DNA of 21,659 bases from Geobacter sp. UBA6802 (GCA_002452325.1 DKFG01000279.1:1-21659); one strand, 5' to 3'. Counted from the first letter of the stretch, positions 6,755 to 15,251 are shown. Notes: generated by a model from the sequence alone, not told the origin. Numbers and translations are program-made.

Positions 6755-9700
6755 GCCGCACCCTCCACCAACGCAATTTCTTCAGGCGTTAAGCCGTAGA
6801 GTGCATAGATGAGGCCGTCAATCTGCTTTTCTAAGTCAGCAGTATCGGATTTTGGATTAACCTTTTTGGCGGCAAGAATTTGGTCAACGAGGTCAGTGAT
6901 AGTATTTTGCTGTTCTGGTGTAATTGTTTTTGGGATCGGAATCTGGCCGAAATATTTGAAGATCAACTGAAAACCGTTTTGTATCGCAGTGCAATAACTC
7001 GAAATCAGAAACCACCCCATATGCGAGTTAAGTATGGCAAAGAGAGTTTTATCTGCCTTTGGTATTATCCACATGGAGTCATTACAGAACCGGCCTTGTT
7101 CATCATAGATAAAGCATGGTTTTACCTGAAATTTTTGATACATGATTTTAGGTTTGTCAAAAGCGTGGTAATAATCGCAAGCTCGAATTTCCCACCAATA
7201 ATCACCCTTGTCAGTACGTTTTTCAGCTCGTTCCTGAAAAGGTTTCAACCATGCGTATATTCCCGGAAAGGTTTCTTGCAACCAAGCTTCTGGTTCGCTC
7301 TCTCCGCGCCTGGCGTTGGTAATGCCCTTGGGGAGAAAAATGAGATATTTGTCAGCCGTAGGAGTTCCATAAGGCTGAATATTTCTGCCAAGTAAGAATG
7401 GACGTAAAATTTCAGCATGGTTTTCATGTTCAGCAATCAGGCTATTGCATGTCACCGCATCAATAACAAAGGCTTCCGTCAAGCCGGTTTTAATGCCGTA
7501 ATACGCTTCATCTTCGATATATCCGGCAAGATTAGCGTGGGTTTCCTTCAGGCGATTTAGAATCTGAAGACGGTTGCTACCTGTAAGTGTCCATAAATCA
7601 TCTGAAAGCATTGTGGCAGCAACTTCAAAGCGATTTTCATAAATATAGCTGGAGAAATTTTGCTGAACATCAAGAGTGGAAATTTCAGTTGCCCAAAAAC
7701 TCGCTTTGGCATCTGCGTTCCGTGCTTGAACAATGCATGGATATGTTGTTGCTTCGTCAAACACCTGTAAATCACCAAAATCGTCAATCTGGATTAGCTG
7801 ATTTTTCTTGAAAAAAGTACGCAGTCCCAAGCCATAAGCAGCTTTCATCCATTTGTTGGGCATAATATAGCTAAAATATCCGCCAATACCCATCAAGTCA
7901 AAAGCACGCTCCACAAAGAAAACATAAAGGTCTGCTGTTCCAGAATAGGTTATGTAATTGTCCTTCAAGTATGGCTTGGATGCACCCAACGCCTCCTGCC
8001 GGATATACGGCGGATTGCCGATTACCACATCAAACCCGGTAAAATAACCGTCTTCATCCAACACCTCAGGGAACTCGAAACGCCATTCAAAGGCATTGGC
8101 ATAGACGGTTTGCTGGCGGGCCTCGATCTTTTCTTCCAGCTCTGCAGCCCGTTGATGCAGTTTCTCACGTTTTTGGTGCCCCACCTCATCAAAGGCAAAT
8201 ATCGCCTGGGCCAGCTCGTTTTTCACGTTCATCAGCTCTTTCATGTAAAAATCGCTGGGCAGCGAGAACTTGCGCCATTGTGCTTTAAGCGCCTCAATCT
8301 CTCGCCTGAGAACGCCTTTGTTGCTTGGCCCTTTTTCACCAAGTTTGTAAAACCAGACCTTCTCCTTGTACTGCCTAGTCAGTTCCTTGAACCGACGGCG
8401 TTCTACCGGAGCATAGTGCGCCAGTCCGCTGCTGTCGTCATTGAGTGAAAAACGACTGATGAGTGAATTGCCGCATTTGATGTTGATGTCGATGTTGGGA
8501 AGGGTTTCAAGCCTGCCTTCATCCCGATAATAGGCGTTTTTTAGCAATTCAATCCAAAGACGCAGACGGCAGATGGCAACCGACTTGGGATTGATGTCTA
8601 CACCGAACAGGCAGTTTTCTATGATGGTTTCTTTCTCGTGGAAGAGCGTTTCCTGTAGGCGGTGCAATCCTTCAATCGGACGTCCATTTTTGTTAAGTCT
8701 ATAGCTGAAAAGCTGGTCATCCTCCGTACAGGTGATTACCAGTTCATCATTTTCAACTACTACCCGATAGCCCTTGATTCTTTCTCCGTTGTTACGATAG
8801 CTGAGGATGCCAAGCTCATATTTTATAACCATCAGCTCATTTAAGGCAGAAACCAGAAAGTGGCCAGAACCGACTGCCGGATCACAGACTCTGAGGCTGT
8901 TGACAATCTCATTAGCCAGTTTACGAATATCACGATCAGATGCATCAAGCCGGTCTTTCAGGTCATCAAAATCTTTCAGTTTCTGCATACCCGGCAAGCA
9001 AGAAGATGTACGAAATTTCTCAACCACGGCCCGTCGTATCGCTTCACGGCTCATGTACATTGTTATGTAACCGGGCGTGTAGAACGAACCGTCCCGATAC
9101 CCATTGATCTTTTCAAAAATAAGGCCGAGTACCGAGGCATTAATGATGGTTTTAGACACATCTTTGACCAATGCCTTGCCTTCACTGGCAAAGTCATATG
9201 AGTCAAGAAAATCGAACAGGTAAAAAAGGGTGTTGTCTTCGCCGCTGCATCGCTTGCCCGTTTCGTTTTTCAACACGGTTGCAGGAAACAGCGGTAAAGT
9301 AAGGCGGTGTTTGAGGCTGGATATTTGCAGGGCGCAGCGTTCAAGCTGGCTTACCTCGAACAATGAACTGTTAAGGTACGGGATGTTCCCAAATTTGCTT
9401 GTTATGTCGTTGCTGCGGTCGCTTTCCGGACGGGCCAATACCTCAAAGAACAGCTCTTGTAGATCGTCAAAATCCTTGATCCGCTCCTTGTTGAGAAAGG
9501 CAAACCTGGTATCTCCCTGATTCCAGGCAATTAAACGTCCTTCAAGTAGTTTTAGAAACAGAATACGGTTCAGCCAGGTGATGCAGAGTTCCAGGGCAAC
9601 GCTGAAATATTGTTCTTCTTCGTCATTGCCATATTCCTTAATATTCTTTATCCCATCCAATGCCTGCTGAACCTTGAGCAGATTGATAGTATTTTCCAGT

Positions 9701-10554
9701 AATGAGCCTTCGTTGCGACGTTCCGACGCCTTGCGGCGAATCAGTTTCTTCCCTTTATCTTTGGTTTCTTCCAAGCCTACGATATGGAGTAGTTCACTAT
9801 AAAATTCGTTGTTCAGGCTGTTACTGTCATTAGCGATGGGAAGTTTAAGCAGATGCTGTGGAGAAAGAAATTTGTAGAGGGCTATCAACTTCTTGCGGTC
9901 TTTATCCGCCATTGCGGCCTTTTGAAGAAGAGCGTGGTACTCACGCAGATCAAACCAGCAGCAGGGAATCGGTTCTTCCAGTTCATCAAGCCATTTTTTT
10001 GCAACCGATTCGTAAAAATAGCGACTGTCATGGCCGTCCCGCTTAAATGCCTTATATCCCTTTTCCAATGACTTGCTGCGCCGGATATTTTTTTCAAACC
10101 AGGAGCCATCAAAGACAAACCACTCATTGGTATTGGTTACGATCAGATGTTTTATCGCATAGTTCTCCTTGTCGAAGACCTCACGTAAATAGTAGAGCAT
10201 TATCTCGTGAAACGCCTTGGCATTCGGCTTTTGGCGGCTCATCATCTCTGCGGTGTTAGAGGATGATTTCGTTTCAATGATTACAGAGATTACGGATGTT
10301 GAAAGGTCGGCATAGATGGCAAGATCTATGTCTCCGGTGTTTTGGCTGGCTACAAGATTGGTCTTTCTGTACCACGTATCTTTCAGAAAATCCCGGATGT
10401 GGTTTTTCTGATGTTCTTCCCTTTCACCATCCTGCAGATATTCGAACAAAGCCGCAAGGTTGCCAGAAAAACACTCAATATTTTCAGCGGTCACTACTTG
10501 GCTGGCGTAAGCTTTGTTTAACAGTTCTTCAGGAGATTTAACCGCAAGAATCAT
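6751..10554 (-). CDS. Single-chain type IIG/IIL-like restriction enzyme-DNA methyltransferase
   Basis: The 1267-aa protein combines nuclease, methyltransferase and target recognition domains. A PD-(D/E)xK-like nuclease core is near the N-terminus: GDIDLAIY (Asp75/Asp77) and IIETKSS (Glu94, Lys96). The adenine-N6 methyltransferase core has motif I CDPAVGSGHFL near residue 559 and motif IV NPPY at about 847, with GVDINPKSVAICRLRLWIEL between them, as in Eco57I-type enzymes. The C-terminal part (GIKTGLTEAF, LRPFLLGRNI, KIMYQKF) resembles the TaqI-type specificity domain. It would methylate host DNA and cut unmodified DNA. I chose ATG 10554 because GGAGG lies nine bases upstream; a GTG at 10596 is less likely. 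The gene is clearly more AT-rich than the flanking core genes, suggesting transfer. It is coupled to the yhcG remnant by ATGA. Recognition sequence cannot be predicted here. Confidence 0.9.
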   Translation of the reverse strand: MILAVKSPEELLNKAYASQVVTAENIECFSGNLAALFEYLQDGEREEHQKNHIRDFLKDTWYRKTNLVASQNTGDIDLAIYADLSTSVISVIIETKSSSNTAEMMSRQKPNAKAFHEIMLYYLREVFDKENYAIKHLIVTNTNEWFVFDGSWFEKNIRRSKSLEKGYKAFKRDGHDSRYFYESVAKKWLDELEEPIPCCWFDLREYHALLQKAAMADKDRKKLIALYKFLSPQHLLKLPIANDSNSLNNEFYSELLHIVGLEETKDKGKKLIRRKASERRNEGSLLENTINLLKVQQALDGIKNIKEYGNDEEEQYFSVALELCITWLNRILFLKLLEGRLIAWNQGDTRFAFLNKERIKDFDDLQELFFEVLARPESDRSNDITSKFGNIPYLNSSLFEVSQLERCALQISSLKHRLTLPLFPATVLKNETGKRCSGEDNTLFYLFDFLDSYDFASEGKALVKDVSKTIINASVLGLIFEKINGYRDGSFYTPGYITMYMSREAIRRAVVEKFRTSSCLPGMQKLKDFDDLKDRLDASDRDIRKLANEIVNSLRVCDPAVGSGHFLVSALNELMVIKYELGILSYRNNGERIKGYRVVVENDELVITCTEDDQLFSYRLNKNGRPIEGLHRLQETLFHEKETIIENCLFGVDINPKSVAICRLRLWIELLKNAYYRDEGRLETLPNIDINIKCGNSLISRFSLNDDSSGLAHYAPVERRRFKELTRQYKEKVWFYKLGEKGPSNKGVLRREIEALKAQWRKFSLPSDFYMKELMNVKNELAQAIFAFDEVGHQKREKLHQRAAELEEKIEARQQTVYANAFEWRFEFPEVLDEDGYFTGFDVVIGNPPYIRQEALGASKPYLKDNYITYSGTADLYVFFVERAFDLMGIGGYFSYIMPNKWMKAAYGLGLRTFFKKNQLIQIDDFGDLQVFDEATTYPCIVQARNADAKASFWATEISTLDVQQNFSSYIYENRFEVAATMLSDDLWTLTGSNRLQILNRLKETHANLAGYIEDEAYYGIKTGLTEAFVIDAVTCNSLIAEHENHAEILRPFLLGRNIQPYGTPTADKYLIFLPKGITNARRGESEPEAWLQETFPGIYAWLKPFQERAEKRTDKGDYWWEIRACDYYHAFDKPKIMYQKFQVKPCFIYDEQGRFCNDSMWIIPKADKTLFAILNSHMGWFLISSYCTAIQNGFQLIFKYFGQIPIPKTITPEQQNTITDLVDQILAAKKVNPKSDTADLEKQIDGLIYALYGLTPEEIALVEGAA

Positions 10555-10673
10555 ATTTTCATTCCTCCATACTCCATCCTTATCAATACGCTCCACATCC
10601 TACATGGTTTCACACTTGCTGCACATATTGAAGGGCAATAGAACCCAACCACCTCGCCCATACCCGTAACCCC

Positions 10674-11801
10674 TCATTCCAGCCACCTGCTCCAGTCAGC
10701 CTGTGTCACCACCTCAAAACCGGCTTCAGGATAGGCTTCGCTCCAATCTTTGGGTGCCTTGGGCCGTGACTTTGGCGACCACTTACATTCAAAACCGGTT
10801 AAGACGCCGTCACTATCCTCAACCAGGTCAATCTCCCGCTGATCGTAGGTTCTCCAAAAATAGAATCCGACAAACCGGCGATTGTTCCCGGCATGTTTGA
10901 TCCGCTCCATCACAAACCAGTTTTCAAACAGTTCACCGCTGTCATTGCGCAGCGAGAGCGGCACAAAAGAGCGGATCAGGGCATTCCTTAAGCCGGTATC
11001 GACAAAATAGTAACGGGAAGTTTTGGTTACTTCCTTGCGCAGATTACGGCTGAAACCACGGATGTTCACAATGACGAACATCTTTTCCAGAATATCAAGG
11101 TAGCTTTCTACGGTCTTCTGGCCGATGCCCAGGCTGTTTGACAATTCGGAAACCGCCACCTCTTTGCCGATCTGGTGGGCAAGCAGCACCAGCAGGTCAA
11201 CCACCTTTTTGGGCTTCTTGACCTGCTCAAACTCCAGCAGGTCACGGTACAGGTAATGATTCAGGTAGTTGTACAGGTACTCTTCTTTTTCCTGATTACT
11301 TTCAAGGGAATGCACTTTGGGGTACATGCCAAAGCGCAGCATCTCTTCAAGGGCGGTGTCCGGCGAGGTCATGCGGTATTTTGGCGACAGTTCCTGCCAG
11401 GAAAGGGGATGCAGGTGGAGTGTCCGCGCCCGTCCGGTCAAAGGCTCGCTCAAACGGTCGGCAAGCTCAAATGACGCAGAGCCTGATGCGATGACCGTAA
11501 CCGGAAGGTGATCCACCAGCAGCTTGATGGTCAGGCCAATATGCTCAATCCGCTGCGCTTCATCTATGAAAATAGTCGTTGCGGAACCAGTAATCCGTTT
11601 CAGATGTTCCAGTTCGTGGCGAGCCAGCAGTGATTGAGTGTACAGATCATCCCCGGTAAATGAGACCGCATCGGGTACTTTTTCCAGCACCGCCTTGACA
11701 AGGGTCGTCTTTCCAGCCTGCCGGGGGCCATAGAGAATAAGCGCGGTTCCCGGTTTTCCCAGACCGTCGTGGATCTGTTGCTCAATCGTGCGTATAAACA
11801 T
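10674..11801 (-). CDS. AAA-family ATPase with DUF4143 domain
   Basis: The 375-aa protein has Walker A GPRQAGKTT (residues 25-33), Walker B TIFIDEAQ (76-83) and a sensor segment VIASGSAS. A winged-helix-like part (VAVSELSNSLGIGQKTVESYLDILEK) follows. The C-terminal DUF4143 region reads SRYYFVDTGLRNALI, GELFENWFVMERI, YFWRTYDQREIDLV and FECKWS. That last stretch has a PD-(D/E)xK-like E-I-D...E-x-K arrangement. Such proteins are widespread in bacteria and archaea and often sit in mobile regions; the role is unknown. The ATG has GGGGTG upstream. A dyad and AT-rich promoter-like sequence precede it. It is separated from the restriction gene by 119 bases. Confidence 0.9.
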   Translation of the reverse strand: MFIRTIEQQIHDGLGKPGTALILYGPRQAGKTTLVKAVLEKVPDAVSFTGDDLYTQSLLARHELEHLKRITGSATTIFIDEAQRIEHIGLTIKLLVDHLPVTVIASGSASFELADRLSEPLTGRARTLHLHPLSWQELSPKYRMTSPDTALEEMLRFGMYPKVHSLESNQEKEEYLYNYLNHYLYRDLLEFEQVKKPKKVVDLLVLLAHQIGKEVAVSELSNSLGIGQKTVESYLDILEKMFVIVNIRGFSRNLRKEVTKTSRYYFVDTGLRNALIRSFVPLSLRNDSGELFENWFVMERIKHAGNNRRFVGFYFWRTYDQREIDLVEDSDGVLTGFECKWSPKSRPKAPKDWSEAYPEAGFEVVTQADWSRWLE

Positions 11802-11825
11802 GCGTCACCCCAAGATATCCATAAT

Positions 11826-11847
11826 TGATATATATTGAGGTATATCA
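11826..11847 (-). promoter_or_regulatory. Dyad in the AT-rich leader of the AAA/DUF4143 gene
   Basis: TGATATA (11826-11832) and TATATCA (11841-11847) form a perfect 7-bp inverted repeat with an 8-base spacer, 25 bases upstream of the ATG at 11801. On the minus strand TTGAAC and TATACC, 16 bases apart, overlap it and could be a promoter. An operator for autoregulation is plausible but unproven. Confidence 0.35.
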
Positions 11848-11874
11848 TTTTTACAAAATTGTTCAATATACAAA

Positions 11875-11984
11875 TAAACCTGACCACCCCCCAACCCCCT
11901 CCTTTTTTATCGGAAGGAGGGGGCTATTAACCCTGTCTTTAGCTCTCCTCCTGTTTTAGGAGGGGCTGGGGGTGGTCAGGTTTA
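11875..11984. repeat. 110-bp palindromic repeat element (GC-rich arms)
   Basis: Left arm 11875-11902 and right arm 11959-11984 are near-perfect inverted copies beginning TAAACCTGACCACCCCC. Two smaller CCTCC/GGAGG hairpins lie in the interior, so the whole unit folds into a long branched hairpin. The pattern of alternating pyrimidine and purine blocks resembles dispersed REP- or MITE-like repeats seen in several bacterial genomes. It contains no gene. It lies just after the metallopeptidase stop and could also act as its terminator. Confidence 0.75.
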
Positions 11985-11989
11985 TCTTC

Positions 11990-13276
11990 TTATCCAACTG
12001 GCAGTTTTCCGGCCAACGCTTTCAGCCCCTTTAGCAGCTTTGCAAACGGCTTCGGACAGTCTTTGCCAATACGGACACCCTCGCCACCGGGAAGACAATT
12101 TTTGCCGGTAGCGGTGACCTGCCGGTCTCCCAGTTGCATATCCAGCGACCATTCAACGTGGTATTCATCCGCAAGGTGCGGGTTGCTGTAGGTCGCTTCC
12201 CAACTCCATACGCCTATTGTGGTGCAGGTTTGCCAGAATTTGTCCCAGTCCTGCAAGGAAGGCTTGACAACCTCATGCCGAGGCGAGTCCATCGGCGTGT
12301 CGGCGTTATAAAGCAGCTTTTTCCCTTTCAGTATCAGACGGTATTCACTTTGTGAGTGGTGATCTATCAGGGTGAAACTGAATTTTTGAGGCATCCCTGT
12401 CACCGCTTCCGGCTTCAGCAATTCCTCAATCCGGTGCATAGCCTTCAGAATGATTTCGAGATCAGCTACAGACGGCTCTTTGCCTTCATGCAGATAGCCA
12501 CACAGATACTGTTCCGAGCGAGGGCGGAAGCCATAGCGATAACAGAACAGGTATGCCACCGCCTCGGCTTCAAACTCTTCCTGGTGTTGTTCTTTGCGGT
12601 TGAAGTGAAATTCTGGGAACTCGTTCAGGTGACGGCAGAAGATATGGGCCAGCTCATGCACCAGAGCGGCAAACTTGATTTCAACCGGATGGGTGCTGTT
12701 GATCTCCATGATATAGTTGGCAAACAGGTTTTCTCCGCTTACCTGTTTGTAATCCAGCAGCAGGTGGGACGGTTGTAGCCGTACCTGTCCGGCATGGTTG
12801 ATTTCAAGTGGGGTTTCATGGAAGGATAGCCCTTGGTTGCGACAACTGCGCACTGCAGCGTCAAACAGTCCCTTGATCCCCCGCAGGTCTCCATCCACCG
12901 GAAAGATAGTGCGACAGACCTCTTCGGTGGGGATATTGGGATGATAGCCCGGTATCGGATCGGTCTCAATCCCTTCGATATCCTTTACATCATAGACAAA
13001 CTCCACCGGGCCAAAGATTTTCATAATCACAATCGGCTGTACCGGCTGTCGCAGGATCCGCTTGAACTTCTTTTCAATGGTATCCTTCGACATCACCAGC
13101 GTCGCATCAGTCCGTTGCTGCATCACCAGCAGAGCGTTGTAGGGCGCAAGATAGCGGCTCTGTTTGATAAAGGCCAGAGTCTCAAAGAACCCCGCATACG
13201 CACTGGTGTTACGGTAGGCGCGGGTTTTATCAAGTAGGTGTTCAAGTTCGGATTTGATTATTTCATACTGGGACAT
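11990..13276 (-). CDS. ImmA/IrrE-like zinc metallopeptidase domain protein
   Basis: The 428-aa protein has a zinc-binding HELAH motif at residues 207-211 within ALVHELAHIFCRHL. A downstream EEFEAEAVAYLFCYRYG (about 233-249) could supply the third ligand, as in ImmA/IrrE and related peptidases of mobile elements. The N-terminal 190 residues include PYNALLVMQQR, a segment also seen in ArdC-like N-terminal regions. The C-terminal 130 residues are of unknown fold. The start has AGAGG six bases upstream and overlaps the end of kptA by 19 bases, so the two are coupled. Substrates are unknown; such peptidases often cleave repressors or are tied to stress and conflict systems. The zinc-peptidase call is firm, the role is not. 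Confidence 0.8.
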   Translation of the reverse strand: MSQYEIIKSELEHLLDKTRAYRNTSAYAGFFETLAFIKQSRYLAPYNALLVMQQRTDATLVMSKDTIEKKFKRILRQPVQPIVIMKIFGPVEFVYDVKDIEGIETDPIPGYHPNIPTEEVCRTIFPVDGDLRGIKGLFDAAVRSCRNQGLSFHETPLEINHAGQVRLQPSHLLLDYKQVSGENLFANYIMEINSTHPVEIKFAALVHELAHIFCRHLNEFPEFHFNRKEQHQEEFEAEAVAYLFCYRYGFRPRSEQYLCGYLHEGKEPSVADLEIILKAMHRIEELLKPEAVTGMPQKFSFTLIDHHSQSEYRLILKGKKLLYNADTPMDSPRHEVVKPSLQDWDKFWQTCTTIGVWSWEATYSNPHLADEYHVEWSLDMQLGDRQVTATGKNCLPGGEGVRIGKDCPKPFAKLLKGLKALAGKLPVG

Positions 13277-13842
13277 TGGGTGCCTCTGCTACTTCTGGCA
13301 ATACAATAATGTTCAATATACTTCAGCGGCACATGTTCAATCAGCCATACGCCGTTTTCTGACCGTTGAAATGTGAAACCGTCACGGCGCATCTGTCCGG
13401 CATGGATTTTCAACACCACCGGAGAACCGTGGCGTCTGCCGACTTCTATTGCGGTTGTCCGGTCTTGTGAGAGATGAACCAGGGTGCGCATCATGGGCTG
13501 GATGCCATTGTTACGAATGGCAGTAAGGGAGCGTTGTGCTGTCCCGTGGTACAAAAACTCCGGCGGTTCCGTGCGGGGCAAGCCAAGGTCAACCGCAACA
13601 GAATGTCCCTGATTGGCACGAATCCGGTTGCCGTCGTCGCTTATGGCAAAACGGCGCTTGTCACTTGCGGCAACAATCTGGGTGATTTTAGCGGGGGTCA
13701 GGATTACTCCTGCCTGGCGGGCCTTTGCTATCAGGTCGGCAATGTCAGCCCAACCGAAAGCATCAAGCTTCAGCCCGATAGCGTCCGGCTTGTGGCGCAG
13801 TACCAGGCTCAGGAATTTACTTGTTTTGGTGTCAGGTGGCAT
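13258..13842 (-). CDS. kptA: RNA 2'-phosphotransferase (KptA/Tpt1)
   Basis: The 194-aa protein matches KptA/Tpt1, which removes an internal 2'-phosphate from RNA in a NAD-dependent two-step reaction. In eukaryotes it finishes tRNA splicing; in bacteria it is thought to act in RNA repair or on modified ends. Seen motifs are SKFLSLVLRHKPDAIGLKLD (Arg16-His17), RIRANQGHS (His80), LYHGTA, LVHLSQD and MRRDGFTFQRSENGVWL. ATG 13842 begins MPPDTKTSKFLS, matching family starts. A TTG at 13908 with GAGG nearby would add 22 atypical residues. It overlaps the metallopeptidase downstream and is separated by about 1 kb of structured non-coding sequence from the gene upstream. Clustering with rtcB, a kinase and a Thg1-like gene supports a repair role. 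Confidence 0.93.
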   Translation of the reverse strand: MPPDTKTSKFLSLVLRHKPDAIGLKLDAFGWADIADLIAKARQAGVILTPAKITQIVAASDKRRFAISDDGNRIRANQGHSVAVDLGLPRTEPPEFLYHGTAQRSLTAIRNNGIQPMMRTLVHLSQDRTTAIEVGRRHGSPVVLKIHAGQMRRDGFTFQRSENGVWLIEHVPLKYIEHYCIARSSRGTQCPSMK

Positions 13843-14216
13843 CTGTTTTTGTGTGTGGCTTTCCAGTCGTCTGGGAAAATTTGATGAATTGGGAGGACGC
13901 CGGGCCAAGCGTCCTCAGTTGGTGTGTCATAACCTATGCATAACCGTCATTTCAACAGGGCACCAATTACCCTGATTATCCGGCTATACAAGCAGCCAAA
14001 TCGCCGCCGGTGGGAAAATCTCCGGCCTTCCCAAGTCTGTTTCCAGACCAAACGAACCAACTCCCCTTGATTTCCCTGGGGCCAGTCTGCTGCTGATTGG
14101 CGGGTGGAGGGCCGGACGTCCCCTCATACAATGGCTTTGACACCACTCCGCAGGCACTCCGAAAATTTCCTGCTGTCACCCGCCGTTTGTGTACGCTTCG
14201 ATTCCCATGTTCAAAA

Positions 14217-14310
14217 CTTCATCCGGTGGTTAAAGCCTTAGTCAGATACGGCCAGAACTTACGCATACCGGGGCTACACAATTCCCGTCCCGGAATGGGA
14301 GCGGATGAAG
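14217..14310 (-). repeat. Three-way-junction structured repeat, copy 1 (94 nt)
   Basis: The outer helix P1 is CTTCATCCG (14217-14225) with CGGATGAAG (14302-14310). Helix P2 is CATACCGGG (14264-14272) with CCCGGAATG (14289-14297), one mismatch. Helix P3 uses GTT and GCC near 14227-14236 with GGC and AAC near 14250-14258. Bases ACGCA before P2 and GGAG after it match the other two copies at 15285 and 15458. A short CTGTCACAG dyad and a CTCAGAG-containing block follow at 14311-14353 and are shared with copy 3. Orientation is given as the operon direction but is not proven. Confidence 0.7.
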
Positions 14311-14356
14311 CCTCTGTCACAGGGGAAAAAAACCGGCCTCAGAGTTAAAATAATGT

Positions 14357-14767
14357 TGTGTGACAGCCCTGTACTGCTCCCTATCAGAGTTTACACTCGC
14401 AGGTGCCGGGATTTTCACCCGGCTTTGCTTTGCACTTTCCGCCAGGGGCCGGGTTATTGACCCGGTCTTTGCGGTGCCATGCTTTTTGCCCCCTGCCCCT
14501 AAGTGAAAGGATAGCACCGCCAGAGACCAATCAACTTTTATTACTTGTCCGCAACGCCTTCAAGACCGGAGCATCTGCCAGTAATGGCCGCACAACCGGA
14601 GCGCACGAAACTTCGTAATCATGCTGAATTGAACTCTTCTCACGCAGTAAAGAAACAGGGCTGTCACACATTGGCGCTGGAACGTCAGCATACATTTCCA
14701 GTTCTGCGAGTTTCCGGGTTATTGACCCGGGCTTAGCAGCATCTGAAACGGATACATACATTTCCAG
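14357..14767. repeat. Cluster of paired hairpin repeats
   Basis: A 17-base hairpin CCGGGTTATTGACCCGG occurs identically at 14449-14465 and 14714-14730, each followed on the minus strand by a similar CTGGCGGAA or CTCGCAGAA segment and then a second hairpin. The second hairpins are 14405-14423 (GCCGGG/CCCGGC) and 14677-14701 (CTGGAA/TTCCAG). A perfect 16-bp inverted repeat joins 14357-14372 and 14655-14670. CATACATTTCCAG is directly repeated at 14689 and 14755. The two units look like diverged copies of one structured element of a second type. Confidence 0.55.
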
Positions 14768-14777
14768 CCTCACCTGT

Positions 14778-14852
14778 GGCAACACCAGGGGCGTCGAGCC
14801 TTAATCGACGGGTGGTGTTGCCATAGGAGGGATGCGGATGATTCGCCGCATC
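14778..14852 (-). other. Two strong hairpins downstream of the 130-aa gene
   Basis: GATGCGG (14831-14837) pairs with CCGCATC (14846-14852), starting seven bases after the stop of the hypothetical gene. Next, GGCAACACCA (14778-14787) pairs with TGGTGTTGCC (14813-14822), enclosing a 6-bp inner helix CGTCGA/TCGACG. Neither is followed by a T-run on the minus strand, so they are not typical intrinsic terminators. They could protect the mRNA 3' end or be processed RNA. Confidence 0.55.
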
Positions 14853-14858
14853 ACCGTA

Positions 14859-15251
14859 TCATCCGGGATATGAACCTGTTCCCTGACATTCGTCAGAATC
14901 AGCGGTTCCCTGCGGATGATCGTAGTACTCAATCACTTCTTCAGACATTCCAATAAAGTCTCGCATAGACTCCCGACATGGCCCGTAGGTAACTTCAATC
15001 TCAGCCCCTGCCAGCTTCTTAATTTCTCTGGCAAGCGTCCGGCCTTCCTGCTCGTTCAAAAGCCAGACTGCCTCATCAATCTCATTTTTTAGCATCAAAC
15101 TGGTATAGTCACTTACCCATACATCAAAACGGGCAGACAGCTCTGGTGGCGCAGTAAAAGGCAACTCTTTATCATCAAGATCAGCGCCGACACCATTAAT
15201 CCACAGGCCGCAATCATAATCCCCGTATATGGCTATTTTATTGATTCCCAT
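14859..15251 (-). CDS. Hypothetical protein, 130 aa, in RNA-repair cluster
   Basis: The protein starts MGINKIAIYGDYDCGLWING and is acidic, with predicted alternating strands and helices. Visible segments include FDVWVSDYTSLMLKNEIDEA and LAREIKKLAGAEIEVTYGP. I recognise no family. No signal peptide or membrane segment is present. ATG 15251 is chosen because GGAG lies nine bases upstream. Alternative ATGs at 15257 and 15269 have poorer spacing, and extending the frame to 15434 would run through a structured repeat. Copy 2 of that repeat ends 33 bases upstream, so it would sit in the mRNA leader. Two hairpins follow the stop. Its place between thg1 and kptA suggests a role linked to RNA repair, but that is only guilt by association. 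Confidence 0.65.
   Translation of the reverse strand: MGINKIAIYGDYDCGLWINGVGADLDDKELPFTAPPELSARFDVWVSDYTSLMLKNEIDEAVWLLNEQEGRTLAREIKKLAGAEIEVTYGPCRESMRDFIGMSEEVIEYYDHPQGTADSDECQGTGSYPG

Larger units (their letters stand above)
13843..14858. other. 1-kb gap without a convincing gene, rich in hairpins and repeats
   Basis: Between kptA and the next gene no reading frame shows a recognisable protein. Frames on the minus strand at 14531-14785 and 14317-14517 share short stretches (KPGSITRKLAE, KTGSITRPLAE). These arise from a repeated 17-base hairpin, so I regard them as chance. The interval holds one copy of the three-way-junction repeat, a pair of identical 17-base hairpins, a 16-bp inverted repeat, a 13-base direct repeat, and two strong hairpins near the right end. 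The part from 13909 to 14210 contains only short dyads such as GTCTG/CAGAC near 14037 and nothing I can name. Structured RNA or a decayed mobile element are the likeliest contents. Confidence 0.6.

Noticed and set aside
14317..14785. Two adjacent minus-strand frames sharing a GSITR segment as a duplicated small protein family
   Set aside because: The shared residues come from the identical 17-base hairpin and its neighbour; the rest does not align and start sites are poor.
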